64,000 nt of DNA, from positions 248,001 through 312,000 of the forward strand of contig NZ_VJVZ01000001.1 of the NCBI RefSeq assembly GCF_007097145.1, given 5' to 3'. Shown here one piece after another: positions 9,332 through 19,803 of this stretch. A program made the position numbers and the translations under genes. The first letter of the stretch is position 1. The number at the start of each line of letters is the position of its first letter. The notes under the pieces were generated by a model. That model worked only from the letters and a program-made list of their open reading frames with translations, did not search any database and was not told the origin of the DNA. This DNA comes from Flavobacterium zepuense. Lineage in GTDB: Bacteria > Bacteroidota > Bacteroidia > Flavobacteriales > Flavobacteriaceae.

Positions 9332-10816
9332 ATGAAAAAAATACTCTTTACAGCATTAATGCTATCTGCATTATATGCTAATGCTCAAAAAAACAATTTG
9401 TTAGATCAAAATTTCTGGAAATCATCGCCGGATGTAACAGCTGTAAAATCAGAAATTGCAAAAGGCAGTAACCCCGCCGAACTCAACCCCATGTCTTTTG
9501 ATCCTGTGGTTATGGCTATAAACGGTGGTGCATCTGTAGAAACTATTAAGTTTTTAATAGACCAGCCGGGCAACAGCGTAAACAAACCTACGCACGATGG
9601 ACGCATTTACCTGCACTGGGCTGCCAATAAAGGCAATGACGAACTGGTGCAGTACCTTATCGCAAAAAAAAGCGATCTTAACCTGGAAGACAGCCACGGC
9701 TACACCCCTATTGCTTTTGCTACTTTTAACGGGCAAACCAATACTGCTGTATACGAACACTTTTTTAAAGCAGGCACAGACCCTAAAAAGAAATACAAAG
9801 ATGGCGCTAACCTGTTACTGCTTGCCCTACCGGCTGATAAAGACCTTACCCTGTCAGACTATTTTGTAACCAAAGGCCTGTCGCTTAAAGATACCGATGC
9901 CAACGGCAGCACAGCGTTTGACTATGCCGCAAGGACTGGTAATATAGACCAGCTTAAAACACTCCTTAAAAAAGGCGTAAAACAAACAGACAACGCCATG
10001 ATATTCGCCGCACGGGGCAGCAGGCGTTCTTCAAACACTATTGAAGTTTACAAATATTTAGTAGACGACCTTAAAATTAAGCCTACTGCTACTACGCCCG
10101 ATGGGCAAACGGTGCTTCACTTTTTGGCGAGAAAAGAACAGCAGGCCGAAATTGTAAACTATTTTATTGCTAAAGGTGTAGACGTTAACAAGGCTGATAA
10201 AGAAGGCACTACCGCTTTAATGAACGCAGCTTCAGGTAAAGACACTGAGCTGCTAAATATGTTAATTGCTAAAACCAAAAACATTAATGCCGTTAATGCT
10301 AAAGGCGAGTCGGCACTAACGCAGGCGGTAAAAAACAGTTCGGCCGATGTAGTGTCGCTACTAATAAGCAAAGGTGCTGATGTTACTATTAAAGATGCCA
10401 AAGGCAACAACCTGGCGTATTACCTTATAGAGTCGTACAGGGCGCCACGTGGCGGCGCAGCCCAAAAAGACGATTTTACTGAGAAATTAAACCTGCTACA
10501 GCAAAAAGGGATTAATTTAGCATCGCAGCAAAAAGACGGCAGCACGCTGTACCATACAGCTATTATAAAAAACGACCTTGACCTGCTTAAAAAACTTGCA
10601 GCCTTAAAGATCGATGTTAATGCAAAAGATACTGAAGGCGTTACTGTGTTGCACAAAGCAGCCATGATATCTAAAGATGATGCCATTTTAAAATATTTGG
10701 TGGGCTTAGGCGCTAAAAAAGATATTAAGACCGGGTTTGACGAAACGGCTTACGACCTTGCAAAAGAGAATGAAGTGTTGAAAAAGAATAACGTACAGGT
10801 AGACTTTTTAAAGTAA
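9332..10816 (+). CDS. Secreted ankyrin-repeat protein
   Basis: A 494-residue exported protein. The start at 9332 was chosen because it gives a clean signal peptide (MKKILFTALMLSALYANAQ). A longer open frame from 9113 would run into the previous gene. Many ankyrin repeats follow from about residue 70 to the end, with motifs such as DGRIYLHWAANKGNDELVQYL, DKEGTTALMNAASG and DTEGVTVLHKAAMIS. It is presumably periplasmic and acts as a protein-binding scaffold. It sits inside the TonB-receptor/PepSY/ApbE operon, 10 bases before the DUF2271 gene, so it may assemble or protect the periplasmic redox components. That role is inference. Confidence 0.88.
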   Translation: MKKILFTALMLSALYANAQKNNLLDQNFWKSSPDVTAVKSEIAKGSNPAELNPMSFDPVVMAINGGASVETIKFLIDQPGNSVNKPTHDGRIYLHWAANKGNDELVQYLIAKKSDLNLEDSHGYTPIAFATFNGQTNTAVYEHFFKAGTDPKKKYKDGANLLLLALPADKDLTLSDYFVTKGLSLKDTDANGSTAFDYAARTGNIDQLKTLLKKGVKQTDNAMIFAARGSRRSSNTIEVYKYLVDDLKIKPTATTPDGQTVLHFLARKEQQAEIVNYFIAKGVDVNKADKEGTTALMNAASGKDTELLNMLIAKTKNINAVNAKGESALTQAVKNSSADVVSLLISKGADVTIKDAKGNNLAYYLIESYRAPRGGAAQKDDFTEKLNLLQQKGINLASQQKDGSTLYHTAIIKNDLDLLKKLAALKIDVNAKDTEGVTVLHKAAMISKDDAILKYLVGLGAKKDIKTGFDETAYDLAKENEVLKKNNVQVDFLK

Positions 10817-10826
10817 ACAATTATAA

Positions 10827-11303
10827 ATGAAATCATTATCTAAAATTTTATTGATTGCAGCACTATGCCTGTTCTCGTTTACGGCATCGGCGCAAACCAC
10901 AAAATACAAATGTCTTTTACAAATGTCTAACTACATGGGCGAAGGTGCATACGTAACCGTATCGCTTATTAATGCCAAAGGCGAATACGAAAAAACCCTT
11001 TATGTAATGGGCGATGACAAGCAATGGTACAACAGTCTTAAGGAATGGTACAAATTTTACTCTAAAAAGCCTGCTGTAAGCGCTAAAACCGGGGCTTCGG
11101 TTACCGGTGGCGACCGTAGTGTTACCACATTTGAGATCGAGAATTCTAAAATGAACAAGGGCTACAAACTGCGTTTTGAAACCGCTGTAGAAGATCAGAA
11201 ATACCATGTTAACGATGTTGAGATTCCGCTTACTACCGATGGCATCATACAAAAAACCGAAGGTAAGGGCTATATACGTTACGTAAAACTCAACAGCATT
11301 TAA
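10827..11303 (+). CDS. DUF2271 periplasmic protein, possible flavoprotein
   Basis: A 158-residue protein with a signal peptide (about 1-22, ending ASAQ) and a single beta-rich DUF2271 domain. A threonine/serine motif, TGAS at residues 88-91 followed by VT, resembles the [S/T]GA[S/T] sequence to which ApbE attaches FMN. The Asp that often precedes that motif is not obvious here. The gene is six bases before a PepSY/flavodoxin/NADPH reductase gene and an apbE gene follows that, so the protein may be a periplasmic electron carrier carrying covalent FMN. Export and family are well supported; flavinylation is a hypothesis. Confidence 0.82.
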   Translation: MKSLSKILLIAALCLFSFTASAQTTKYKCLLQMSNYMGEGAYVTVSLINAKGEYEKTLYVMGDDKQWYNSLKEWYKFYSKKPAVSAKTGASVTGGDRSVTTFEIENSKMNKGYKLRFETAVEDQKYHVNDVEIPLTTDGIIQKTEGKGYIRYVKLNSI

Positions 11304-11309
11304 AGCTTA

Positions 11310-13511
11310 ATGACATTATCCGTCTGGAGATATGCCCACTTAACACTGGCGATATTTTCTTCCCTGTTTTTAATCTTGGCATCCGCTACCGGCATTGTGC
11401 TTGCCGTAGATGCCGTAGGGGAAAAAATACCGCCTTACCGTGTGCAAAATTTTGAGGCCATTACCCTTGCAGAAACCCTGCCCGTACTACGCAAAAATTA
11501 CTTAGAGGTTACTGAGATATCGGTAAACCACAACCATTTTACAACGCTTAAAGGCCTTGATGGGGACGGAAATGATATTGAAGCATACATAGATCCAAAA
11601 ACTGGTAATGTATTGGGCAAGCCCCAAAAGAAAAGCGATTTTATACAATGGAACACGGCACTGCACCGCTCGCTTTTTTTGCATGAAACCGGTAGGTTTT
11701 TCATCGGTGTCAATTCGTTCCTACTGATTTTCATAGCAATTTCGGGGATGATGCTCGTTATCCAGCGGCAAAAAGGGTTGAAGCGTTTTTTTTCAAAAAT
11801 CGTAAAAGATTATTTTGCGCAGTATTACCATGTGGTTTTGGGCAGGCTCATGCTCATCCCTGTTTTAATTATTGCAGTTTCGGGTACCTACCTTTCTATG
11901 GTGAGGTTCAAGCTTTTTCCGGAAGTGCAGTTACAGCACAAAGACATCCCGGTTGATCCCGATGCAACAGCCCAAAAAAACATAGCCGACTTTGAGGTCT
12001 TTAAAAACACAAAACTGGCTGATGTTCAAAAAATAGAATTCCCTTTTGACCCGGAGGACCCTGAAGAAATATTTATCTTAAAACTTACTGACCGCGAACT
12101 GCATGTTAATCAGTTTACCGGCCAGGTGGTGAGCGAGATACCCTACCCTGCTACCGTGTTGTTTGAAAACCTGAGCCTTAACCTGCATACCGGGCGCACC
12201 AACAGCATTTGGGCCATTATACTGGGCTTAGCATCAATAAACATATTATTCTTTATTTACTCCGGTTTTGCCATGACATTAAAGCGCAGGCAAACCAAAG
12301 TAAAGAACAAATATAAAGCTACTGAAAGCCAATTTATTCTACTGGTAGGATCTGAAAACGGCAGCACGCTGCGGTTTGCCAATGCCATCCATACACAGCT
12401 TATCGCTAACGGTTATTCATCGTACCTCACAGGGCTAAACCAATATACCCAATTCCCTAAAGCAGAACATATCATTATATTTACCTCAACACATGGCCTG
12501 GGCGATGCACCTTTTAACGCTACCAAATTTTTATCGTTGGTTAGGCAGCATCCGCAAAATCAGGGCGTACAAGTATCGGTAGTAGGGTTTGGGTCTAAAT
12601 CCTATCCTGATTTTTGTGCCTATGCCATAAAAGCTGATGAAGCATTGGCAAGCCAACCCTGGAGCGAACGCTTTTTAAGCCTGCACACCGTTGATGATAA
12701 ATCACCTTTACAATTTACACATTGGGTAAAGAACTGGAGCGAAAAAGCCGGCATTGCATTGGCAACCACACCTGTCTATTACGCCCAAAAGCCAACAGGC
12801 CTGCAAAAATTAATGGTTCTGGAAAAAACCACCTTATCGGCAGCCGATCATACGTTTATACTTACGCTGCGCCCCGGTACACGTGCTAAATTCACGTCGG
12901 GTGATTTGCTGGCGGTATATCCCGCAGGCGATGGCAGGGAACGTTTTTATTCTATTAGTAAAAGCAACGGCAACATACAATTGGTGGTAAAATTGCACCA
13001 GCCGGGCTTAGGGTCAGGATATCTGTATGGGCTTGAAGCCGGTTCGGTCATTAGGGCGCGCATTACACCCAACCCTGCATTCCATTTTCCTAAAAAGACA
13101 CCTGTGGTGGCTATGATAGCCAACGGCACGGGCATTGCGCCCTTTTTAGGCATGATTGAAAGTAACAAACACAAAACCGAATGCCATTTGTATTGTGGTT
13201 TCCGTAATGAAACCGATGCCGTTACCGATTATAAACAATTTGCAGGAGAGCAGATTAAAAAGGAACGGCTTAATAGCTTTCACATTGCGTTTTCGCGTGA
13301 GCAAAATAACTGCTACGTGATGGATTTAATACTTAAAGATGCCGGTTTCTTTGCCGGTTTACTGCAAAAAGGGGGCACGGTTATGATCTGCGGATCTCTT
13401 ACAATGCAGCAGGATGTAGAGAAGGTTTTAGACACCATTTGCATAGAAAAGAACAGCAACAGTTTTGCCCATTACAAAGCCAACGGCCAGGTACGCACCG
13501 ATTGTTATTAA
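11310..13511 (+). CDS. PepSY membrane domain fused to flavodoxin/FAD reductase
   Basis: A 733-residue fusion protein. Residues 1-325 are a PepSY-associated transmembrane region with about four helices and conserved histidines (LHRSLFLHETGRF, YYHVVLGRLML, LNLHTGRTN) suited to bind haem. Residues about 340-475 are a flavodoxin-like FMN domain (GSENGSTLRFA, TSTHGLGDAPFNA). Residues about 490-733 are a sulfite-reductase-type FAD/NADPH module with RFYSIS for FAD and GTGIAPFLG for NADPH. The layout suggests electrons pass from cytoplasmic NADPH through FAD, FMN and haem to a periplasmic acceptor, probably the DUF2271 protein or a ferric chelate taken up by the operon's receptor. Confidence 0.9.
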   Translation: MTLSVWRYAHLTLAIFSSLFLILASATGIVLAVDAVGEKIPPYRVQNFEAITLAETLPVLRKNYLEVTEISVNHNHFTTLKGLDGDGNDIEAYIDPKTGNVLGKPQKKSDFIQWNTALHRSLFLHETGRFFIGVNSFLLIFIAISGMMLVIQRQKGLKRFFSKIVKDYFAQYYHVVLGRLMLIPVLIIAVSGTYLSMVRFKLFPEVQLQHKDIPVDPDATAQKNIADFEVFKNTKLADVQKIEFPFDPEDPEEIFILKLTDRELHVNQFTGQVVSEIPYPATVLFENLSLNLHTGRTNSIWAIILGLASINILFFIYSGFAMTLKRRQTKVKNKYKATESQFILLVGSENGSTLRFANAIHTQLIANGYSSYLTGLNQYTQFPKAEHIIIFTSTHGLGDAPFNATKFLSLVRQHPQNQGVQVSVVGFGSKSYPDFCAYAIKADEALASQPWSERFLSLHTVDDKSPLQFTHWVKNWSEKAGIALATTPVYYAQKPTGLQKLMVLEKTTLSAADHTFILTLRPGTRAKFTSGDLLAVYPAGDGRERFYSISKSNGNIQLVVKLHQPGLGSGYLYGLEAGSVIRARITPNPAFHFPKKTPVVAMIANGTGIAPFLGMIESNKHKTECHLYCGFRNETDAVTDYKQFAGEQIKKERLNSFHIAFSREQNNCYVMDLILKDAGFFAGLLQKGGTVMICGSLTMQQDVEKVLDTICIEKNSNSFAHYKANGQVRTDCY

Positions 13512-13518
13512 TGTTATA

Positions 13519-14520
13519 ATGAAGAAGTTTAAAAACATACTGTCAATCATAATAATATTGCACTGTCTTGGCTGTGCAGGGCAAACGCTGCGTAAAAGGA
13601 CAACATTGCTTATGGGCAGCCGCTTTGATATTACCATAGTGGCACAAGATTCGGCTACGGCAGAATTGCGCATTAATGAGGCTATTGCCGAGATTACGCG
13701 TATAGAAAACCTCATCTCTGAATGGAGGCCGGACACACAGGTTTCTAAAATAAATCAAAATGCGAGCATTCAGCCCGTAAAGGTTGACAGGGAAGTTTTT
13801 AACCTTACGCAACGCGCGCTGATTATTTCAGAAATTACCAATGGCGCTTTTGATATCAGCTTTGCCACGATGGATAAAATATGGCGGTTTGACAGCACCA
13901 TGACCAAAATGCCTACGCCTGAAGAAGTAAAACGATCAGTAGCGAAAGTTGGGTACAAAAACATAGTGCTGGATAGCATGCAGTCTACTATTTTCCTGAA
14001 ATTACCCGGAATGAAAATCGGCTTCGGTTCTATAGGCAAAGGCTATGCTGCCGATAAAGCCCGCCAGCTTATGGAAAAACGGGGTGTACCGGCGGGTATC
14101 ATAAACGCATCGGGCGATATGGCTACCTGGGGCAAACAACCCAACGGCACCAATTGGAACATTGGCATTACCAACCCTTTTGATACCAATAAATATATTG
14201 CCATTGTACCGCTGGGCAGGGATGCTGTAACTACATCGGGCAATTACGAAAAGTTTGTAGTGTTAAACGGCAAGCATTATTCGCACATCATCAATCCGGT
14301 AACGGGTTATCCTGCTACGGGGCTTACCAGTGTTACGGTTTTTGGCCCAAGTGCCGAGATGGCAAATGGCTTTAGTACATCACTAATGGTATTAGGTAAA
14401 AAAGCCGGGCTAAAACTCATTAACAAACATCCTGATTACAGCTGCATACTTATTACCGATAAGGGTAAAGTTATAAAATCAAAAAACTTAAAGTTTAAAC
14501 TTGCCAAACAAGTTCAATAA
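13519..14520 (+). CDS. apbE: FAD:protein FMN transferase (ApbE)
   Basis: A 333-residue ApbE lipoprotein that transfers FMN from FAD to a Ser/Thr of extracytoplasmic proteins. The start at 13519 gives a signal with lipobox LGCAG; an in-frame ATG at 13465 lies inside the upstream gene. Family motifs are visible: MGSRFDITIV near the N-terminus, FGSIGKGYAADKAR, GIINASGDMATWG, and SHIINPVTGYPA near the C-terminus. It is the last gene of the iron-reduction operon, seven bases after the PepSY reductase. The only candidate substrate in the operon is the DUF2271 protein with its TGAS motif. Confidence 0.95.
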   Translation: MKKFKNILSIIIILHCLGCAGQTLRKRTTLLMGSRFDITIVAQDSATAELRINEAIAEITRIENLISEWRPDTQVSKINQNASIQPVKVDREVFNLTQRALIISEITNGAFDISFATMDKIWRFDSTMTKMPTPEEVKRSVAKVGYKNIVLDSMQSTIFLKLPGMKIGFGSIGKGYAADKARQLMEKRGVPAGIINASGDMATWGKQPNGTNWNIGITNPFDTNKYIAIVPLGRDAVTTSGNYEKFVVLNGKHYSHIINPVTGYPATGLTSVTVFGPSAEMANGFSTSLMVLGKKAGLKLINKHPDYSCILITDKGKVIKSKNLKFKLAKQVQ

Positions 14521-14539
14521 CCTAATAGGGATAGTATGG

Positions 14540-16477
14540 CTATCTTTTTCGTTCTATGCCCAACTTTAACATTTTAGATGCCAGTGTAGTGGGTGGAACC
14601 CCAAGCAGTACCGCTGCGCCGTTAGAGCCGCGTATCTTACCACCGCACCTGTTAAGGGTACTTATAATATGCATCCTTTCGTTTTCTTCAATGGTCCTTT
14701 CCTGCCATGCTAATTCGGCTTTATCGTTAAAGCTACTGACGGCAGGCAGCGGAAGTTCTTCAATCACCGGGCCATTTGCAAGCAAAACGCAACGCTCCAT
14801 AAGGTTTTCAAGCTCGCGTATGTTACCAGGCCATGTATATGATAACAGGCTTTTTAATGCCGTATCAGACAGTCGGTCTACATTTTTTCCTATTTTCCTG
14901 CTAACACGCGTAATAAAGTGCTGTGCCAGTAACGGAATGTCTTCCCTGCGTTCCCTTAAAGAGGGCATGCGTATAGGGAAAACATTAAGCCTGTAATAAA
15001 GGTCGAGCCTAAAACGCCCTTCGGCAACTTCTTTTTCAAGGTTACGGTTGGTTGCTGCAATAATCCTCACATCCACTTTAATTGGGGTATTGCCCCCTAT
15101 CCTTTCAATTTCTTTTTCCTGCAATACACGCAATAATTTTACCTGCATTTCCATTGGCATTTCTCCTACTTCATCTAAAAATATGGTGCCTTTATTAGCC
15201 TGTTCAAAGCGGCCAACCCTACTTGTAGTAGCTCCGGTAAATGCACCTTTTTCATGCCCAAACAACTCAGTTTCTATAAGGTTTTGTGGCAGGGCGGCAC
15301 AATTTACCTTAATATAAGGATGCATTTTCCTGGTAGACAGGTTATGTATACTACCGGCAATACGCTCCTTGCCCGTACCGCTCTCCCCTGTAATAAGTAC
15401 TGTGGTTTCTGCCAAAGCTACTTGGTTTACATAATCAAAAACGCCCATAAGCAAAGGACTTTTGCCTATTATTCCGTCAAATTCAGTTTTGGTTTCAACC
15501 TTTTTAAATTCGGGCTTAGGGTTTACGGTGGTATGTGTTGTGGTATCTTTTAATACAATGTTCTCTACCATATAAATGAGGGGCTGTTGCAGCCTCCTGC
15601 AAACATCGGCATGTACCTGGGTTAGGCCATCGGGCTTTCTGCTAAAAAAAGAAAAAAAGAAGTTCCCTTGCCGGCTAATTGCCAAAGGTACGGGCAATGT
15701 AAGGTTACAGCGCATACCCAGGTGCTCTGCAATTACCCTTTTCATAGAAGGTTTTTGCGTTAGTTTTTGAAAAGCCTCCTCAGCATAAAGCACAATTCCG
15801 CTATCTACAACCGTATCTTCCTGAAGCTTTTTAAGTTCATGGGCTTTAAGGTTGGTAATACTCTGAAATTCCTCGTTATTTATGATTTTATATTCATCAA
15901 ATCCTGTTCGCAAAAAGCCATAAATGCGGTCTTCATTAAATTCGGCAATATGGTATACCGTTATTATCAGGTCGAAAGGTATGAGTGGCTGCAAAGCCCG
16001 GCTTACTTTAAAGAGCCTTTCTTCCCAACTGCCTTTGGTAGTGATGAGGTCCTGCAATTGCGCCTGAAACAACTGCTCTTTACGTATGGAAGATTCCAGC
16101 CCATATTGCTGATGGTAACCTGCTATCTGCATAGCTATTAATAAGTCTTTTTCGCGATAGGGCTTTACCAAAAAGCCGTAGGGATGCGTAGCCTTTGCGG
16201 CATTAAGTATATCTTCGTTAGAATTTGCCGAGAGGTAAATAAAACCTATATGCTGCTCCCTGAGATAACCGGCAAGGTCTATCCCGGTGCCTTTTCCCAA
16301 CAGGAAAATATCTAACAATACCAGTCCCGGTTTATCATTGGCAATGCTTTTCTTGGCTTCTTCTACAGTGCGGGCTATGCCGCTAACGGTATACCCTGCA
16401 TTGTTAAGCATAAGGCGCAAATGGTTTGCCTCTAAAAAATGATCTTCAACTATTAATATTTTTGTAGCAGTGTCCAT
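14540..16477 (-). CDS. Sigma-54-dependent response regulator with GAF-like domain
   Basis: A 645-residue NtrC-family activator. It has a receiver domain (1-120) with Asp56 in [10 protein letters not shown], and a central GAF-like region (about 130-320). An AAA+ sigma-54 interaction domain (about 340-570) carries the Walker A GESGTGKE and the sigma-54 contact loop GAFTGA. A Fis-type helix-turn-helix forms the C-terminus (about 605-640). It follows the TPR histidine kinase by 14 bases on the same strand, so the two form a two-component pair. The extra GAF-like region between receiver and AAA+ is less common than the plain NtrC layout and could sense a small ligand. Confidence 0.94.
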   Translation of the reverse strand: MDTATKILIVEDHFLEANHLRLMLNNAGYTVSGIARTVEEAKKSIANDKPGLVLLDIFLLGKGTGIDLAGYLREQHIGFIYLSANSNEDILNAAKATHPYGFLVKPYREKDLLIAMQIAGYHQQYGLESSIRKEQLFQAQLQDLITTKGSWEERLFKVSRALQPLIPFDLIITVYHIAEFNEDRIYGFLRTGFDEYKIINNEEFQSITNLKAHELKKLQEDTVVDSGIVLYAEEAFQKLTQKPSMKRVIAEHLGMRCNLTLPVPLAISRQGNFFFSFFSRKPDGLTQVHADVCRRLQQPLIYMVENIVLKDTTTHTTVNPKPEFKKVETKTEFDGIIGKSPLLMGVFDYVNQVALAETTVLITGESGTGKERIAGSIHNLSTRKMHPYIKVNCAALPQNLIETELFGHEKGAFTGATTSRVGRFEQANKGTIFLDEVGEMPMEMQVKLLRVLQEKEIERIGGNTPIKVDVRIIAATNRNLEKEVAEGRFRLDLYYRLNVFPIRMPSLRERREDIPLLAQHFITRVSRKIGKNVDRLSDTALKSLLSYTWPGNIRELENLMERCVLLANGPVIEELPLPAVSSFNDKAELAWQERTIEENERMHIISTLNRCGGKIRGSNGAAVLLGVPPTTLASKMLKLGIERKR

Positions 16478-16491
16478 AATAGCAGATTTAA

Positions 16492-18738
16492 TTATTCATG
16501 ATCAAGATGGCTTATGCCAAACGTTATTTCAATTTTACTACCGTTATCATTATAAATCTTAAACAATCCTTGTATATCATCAGCAAGGCCCTGTATAAGC
16601 CTTAAACCAAGAGAGGCGTTACGTTCCATGTCAAAATCAGGTGGTAGCCCTATCCCATTATCCCAAATAATCAGGTGGTACAGGTCATCTGCTTTTTTTA
16701 ATTGGATGGTTATAATACCCTCTTTATCATTGGGAAAAGCATATTTAATAGAATTTGTAATGGCCTCGTTTAATATTAACCCAAGTGGGATTGAATGCGA
16801 TAACGGGAGCTGAATATCATCTATCGCAATTTCGTACCTGATGTGCCTTTTCCTGTCAAAAGAATCATTAAGATAAGATGTCAGTTCCAAAATGTACGAC
16901 TTCATATCGATGATAGAAAGATTATCACTCTGATACAGCTTTTGATGGATAATGGCCATGGCCTCTACCCTTCTCTGGCTTTCTAAGATAGCCCCCACAG
17001 CTTCCTTCCCTTTTAAAAATTCAGTCTGGCTGGCTAAAAGGCCTACCACCATTTGCAGGTTATTTTTAACCCTGTGATGAATTTCTTTAATAAGCCATTC
17101 TTTTTCTTTAACCACCAGTTCCAGCGAGCTGTTTTTACGGTTAATCTCGTCCTGCTGTATACTAAGCGCTTTGTTATTCTTTTGTTTTACCCTGTAGCTC
17201 CTGTACAGCAAAAAGATAATAACGCAAAACAAAAGCAGGCACCCCAGCATAATATTACGCAGCAATTGTGCATTTTTAAGGCTGCTTTGCTGCATTACAT
17301 ATCTGTCTCTAAGTTCTGTAATATTCCTGTCTTTCTTTTCAGTTTCGTACAATATATTAAGCTGGCTTATTTCTTTAGCTTTACTCTCATCATACATATC
17401 CTGAGAATACTTTACATAATTACGGTAATACTCTAATGCCTTAACGCTATTGCCCCGTGCAGAATCTATTTCGTATTTAAAGAGATTTTCAAATGATCTG
17501 TATAATTTTTTATCCTGTGTAGCAGTAAGGCTCTCATATAAAAAGGCATATTTTTCTGCTTCATCATAATTTTTTAAGCGGATATAGTAAGGAATTAAAG
17601 TGCTATACGTTACGCATAAATGATTAAAATCGTTGTTGTTTTTTATCTTGTTTTTTGCAATCTTTACATAACTGGCCGCCTTATTGTGTTGATTTTTCAT
17701 GGTATAAGCACGAATTAAAACACACTCAAACACAGGCGACTGCGATTGGCGAAGAACCGGGTACTTATTTAAAAGAGTAGTAAGCAACGCAATTGCTTCG
17801 TCGTACTTTTTTAATGTAACCAAAATATTGCCAATATTATAACTAAGCTCAAAAACACCTTCTTTGTCATCGCACTTTTTTTCAAGCTCCAGGGACAGCT
17901 TAAAGTATTTTAAAGCAGGCTCATAATCCGACATTTCTTCATAAGCCATTCCTATCCTGTTATAAATCATCCCTAAAAAATGCATATCGTTGTAAGAGTC
18001 CCCGTCCATATTTTTGGCAGCAAGCAGTTCATAGGCTATGCCCTGTTTGTAATCTCCCAAGTATACATAAGCCTCTCCCATAGTACAATAAAGGCCGTTT
18101 AAATGTTTATAACCGGCAGCATTATATAAACTAAGCGCCCGCTTTAGGGTAAGTATTGTTTCGGTTGCATTACCAAGAATATTATATGCCGTACCCATTT
18201 CATTATAACAGTCGGCTTCCCTTTTTTTATTCCCGGCTTTCCTAAACGAGGAAGCTGCGGCCTCTAACAATGCTATTCTATTTTCTACGGGTTCCTGCAA
18301 TAAAACATTGGCCGACCACACCATTACCTGAGCTTCGCCAAGTAGTTCAGGCTCTTTTAATTTTTTAAAGGCATCAACTGCCTTTAGGGCATAATATTTT
18401 GTGTCCTTGTACTTTGTCTGCTCCTGGGTAATTTTTGATAACTGAAAATAGCCCTGAGCTATTCCCTTCTCGTACAGATCATCTATGGCCCGTTGTAATG
18501 CTTTTTTAGCAAATTTTTCGGCTTGAATAAGGTCATTAGCAGTCCTTTCACTTTTGGTCAGGTATAGTTCACTGAGTTTTAAAAGCTGTGAAAAATCTTC
18601 ATCTTCTACTACTATATTTTCAGTAACAAAGAGCAATGGCGCAGGGCAGTTTTTTGCACCTGCTTTTGCAGGTAATGCTGAACCTGCAAACAGAAAAACC
18701 ATCATATTGCTTACCAAAATGTGCCTTAAATCTTTCAT
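16492..18738 (-). CDS. TPR-containing HisKA_2 sensor histidine kinase
   Basis: A 748-residue kinase. A signal peptide (about 1-27) is followed by a long run of tetratricopeptide repeats (about 50-480), for example [17 protein letters not shown]. One membrane helix (about 492-512, [15 protein letters not shown]) leads to a coiled coil and a HisKA_2 domain with [20 protein letters not shown]. The HATPase domain shows [12 protein letters not shown] and [11 protein letters not shown]. The repeats would lie in the periplasm and sense a protein or peptide signal. It is cotranscribed with the sigma-54 activator downstream. Confidence 0.93.
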   Translation of the reverse strand: MKDLRHILVSNMMVFLFAGSALPAKAGAKNCPAPLLFVTENIVVEDEDFSQLLKLSELYLTKSERTANDLIQAEKFAKKALQRAIDDLYEKGIAQGYFQLSKITQEQTKYKDTKYYALKAVDAFKKLKEPELLGEAQVMVWSANVLLQEPVENRIALLEAAASSFRKAGNKKREADCYNEMGTAYNILGNATETILTLKRALSLYNAAGYKHLNGLYCTMGEAYVYLGDYKQGIAYELLAAKNMDGDSYNDMHFLGMIYNRIGMAYEEMSDYEPALKYFKLSLELEKKCDDKEGVFELSYNIGNILVTLKKYDEAIALLTTLLNKYPVLRQSQSPVFECVLIRAYTMKNQHNKAASYVKIAKNKIKNNNDFNHLCVTYSTLIPYYIRLKNYDEAEKYAFLYESLTATQDKKLYRSFENLFKYEIDSARGNSVKALEYYRNYVKYSQDMYDESKAKEISQLNILYETEKKDRNITELRDRYVMQQSSLKNAQLLRNIMLGCLLLFCVIIFLLYRSYRVKQKNNKALSIQQDEINRKNSSLELVVKEKEWLIKEIHHRVKNNLQMVVGLLASQTEFLKGKEAVGAILESQRRVEAMAIIHQKLYQSDNLSIIDMKSYILELTSYLNDSFDRKRHIRYEIAIDDIQLPLSHSIPLGLILNEAITNSIKYAFPNDKEGIITIQLKKADDLYHLIIWDNGIGLPPDFDMERNASLGLRLIQGLADDIQGLFKIYNDNGSKIEITFGISHLDHE

Positions 18739-18794
18739 TATTTAGTATGTAATAGCCTATAGCAATTTACTTATAATTAACTGTAAAGTAAGCG

Positions 18795-18841
18795 CAAATG
18801 TTAAAAAAATCAGAATGAAATTACCGACGATATATCGTCGG
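18795..18841 (-). promoter_or_regulatory. Perfect palindrome and -7 element of the TPR-kinase operon
   Basis: CCGACGATATATCGTCGG (18824-18841) is a perfect 18-bp palindrome in otherwise AT-rich DNA. On the minus strand, AACATTTG (18802 down to 18795) differs at one base from the TAnnTTTG consensus. That places the palindrome centre about 37.5 bp from the end of the -7 element, near -43, a usual place for an activator. It lies between the divergent kinase and hydrolase genes and could control either. Confidence 0.5.
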
Positions 18842-18968
18842 AATACTAATAAATCAAACTATATATGGTTGAAAAAAATTGGTATAAAAAATTCAACTTA
18901 TTGACTATTAATTAATTAAAAATAAAGGTATACAATTAGCAAGTAAGATATTAAAATACATCAATGCT

Positions 18969-19757
18969 ATGTCAACAGAAAATTACAAAACAATACTTTT
19001 TATTACCGGCGCATTTGTAAGCAACATTTGCTGGGACGAGTGGCGGGAATTCTTTGAAAAGCGCGGCTATCATACCTTAGCCCCACCCTGGCCCTATAAA
19101 GATGCACCTGTAGATGTTTTGCGCAAACGCCACCCCGATGCCCAGGTTGCCTCTTTAAGGCTGGAGCAGCTTATACAGCATTATGAAGATATTGCTAAAA
19201 ACCTGCCCTATAAGCCTATTATAATAGGCCACTCTATAGGCGGGTTAATTGCGCAGATACTTACCCAACGCAAACTGGCACAATCGGCTGTAGCCATACA
19301 CTCTGTACCGCCGCAGGGTGTGCTAACGTTTAAATTCTCATTCCTTAAAGCCGGTTGGGGGCCGCTTGGCTTTTTTACTTCGGCAAAAAAAACATTTTTA
19401 ATGAGCTTTAGCCAATGGCAGTATGCCTTTACTAACGGCATGCCTGTAGCCTGGCAAGAAAAGGCCTATTGCCAGTTTGCAATACCCGAATCTAAAAACA
19501 TTGTGCGCGACACCATAACATCTGTCGCAAAAGTAGACTTTACTAAACCACACTCCCCGCTCCTGTTAATAGCCGGAGAGGCCGACCATACCATTCCGCA
19601 CTCGCTTAACCATTCTAATTATAAAAGGTATACCGATAGAGGATCGGTTACTGATTATGCCGAATTCTCGGGCCGCAATCATTTTGTATTAGGCCAGCCG
19701 GGCTGGCAGGAAATTGCACTGTACATACATAACTGGCTTGAAGCCTTACCCCATTAA
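18969..19757 (+). CDS. Alpha/beta-hydrolase with serine nucleophile
   Basis: A 262-residue cytoplasmic alpha/beta-hydrolase with no signal peptide. The nucleophile elbow is GHSIGG with Ser89. The likely acid is the Asp of AGEADHTIP and the likely base the His of GRNHFVLGQ near the C-terminus. It is probably an esterase or lipase-like enzyme; the substrate is not evident. It is the first of four small-molecule genes on this strand (two hydrolases, an SDR and a metallo-beta-lactamase-fold protein) and is transcribed away from the TPR kinase. Confidence 0.88.
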   Translation: MSTENYKTILFITGAFVSNICWDEWREFFEKRGYHTLAPPWPYKDAPVDVLRKRHPDAQVASLRLEQLIQHYEDIAKNLPYKPIIIGHSIGGLIAQILTQRKLAQSAVAIHSVPPQGVLTFKFSFLKAGWGPLGFFTSAKKTFLMSFSQWQYAFTNGMPVAWQEKAYCQFAIPESKNIVRDTITSVAKVDFTKPHSPLLLIAGEADHTIPHSLNHSNYKRYTDRGSVTDYAEFSGRNHFVLGQPGWQEIALYIHNWLEALPH

Positions 19758-19803
19758 TATATTTTATAAACCTTATTCCATAAATTTCTAAATAACACAA
19801 ATC

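Noticed and set aside
13465..13518. Extended N-terminus for ApbE from an upstream in-frame ATG
   Set aside because: It overlaps the reductase gene and would bury the lipoprotein signal that begins at 13519.
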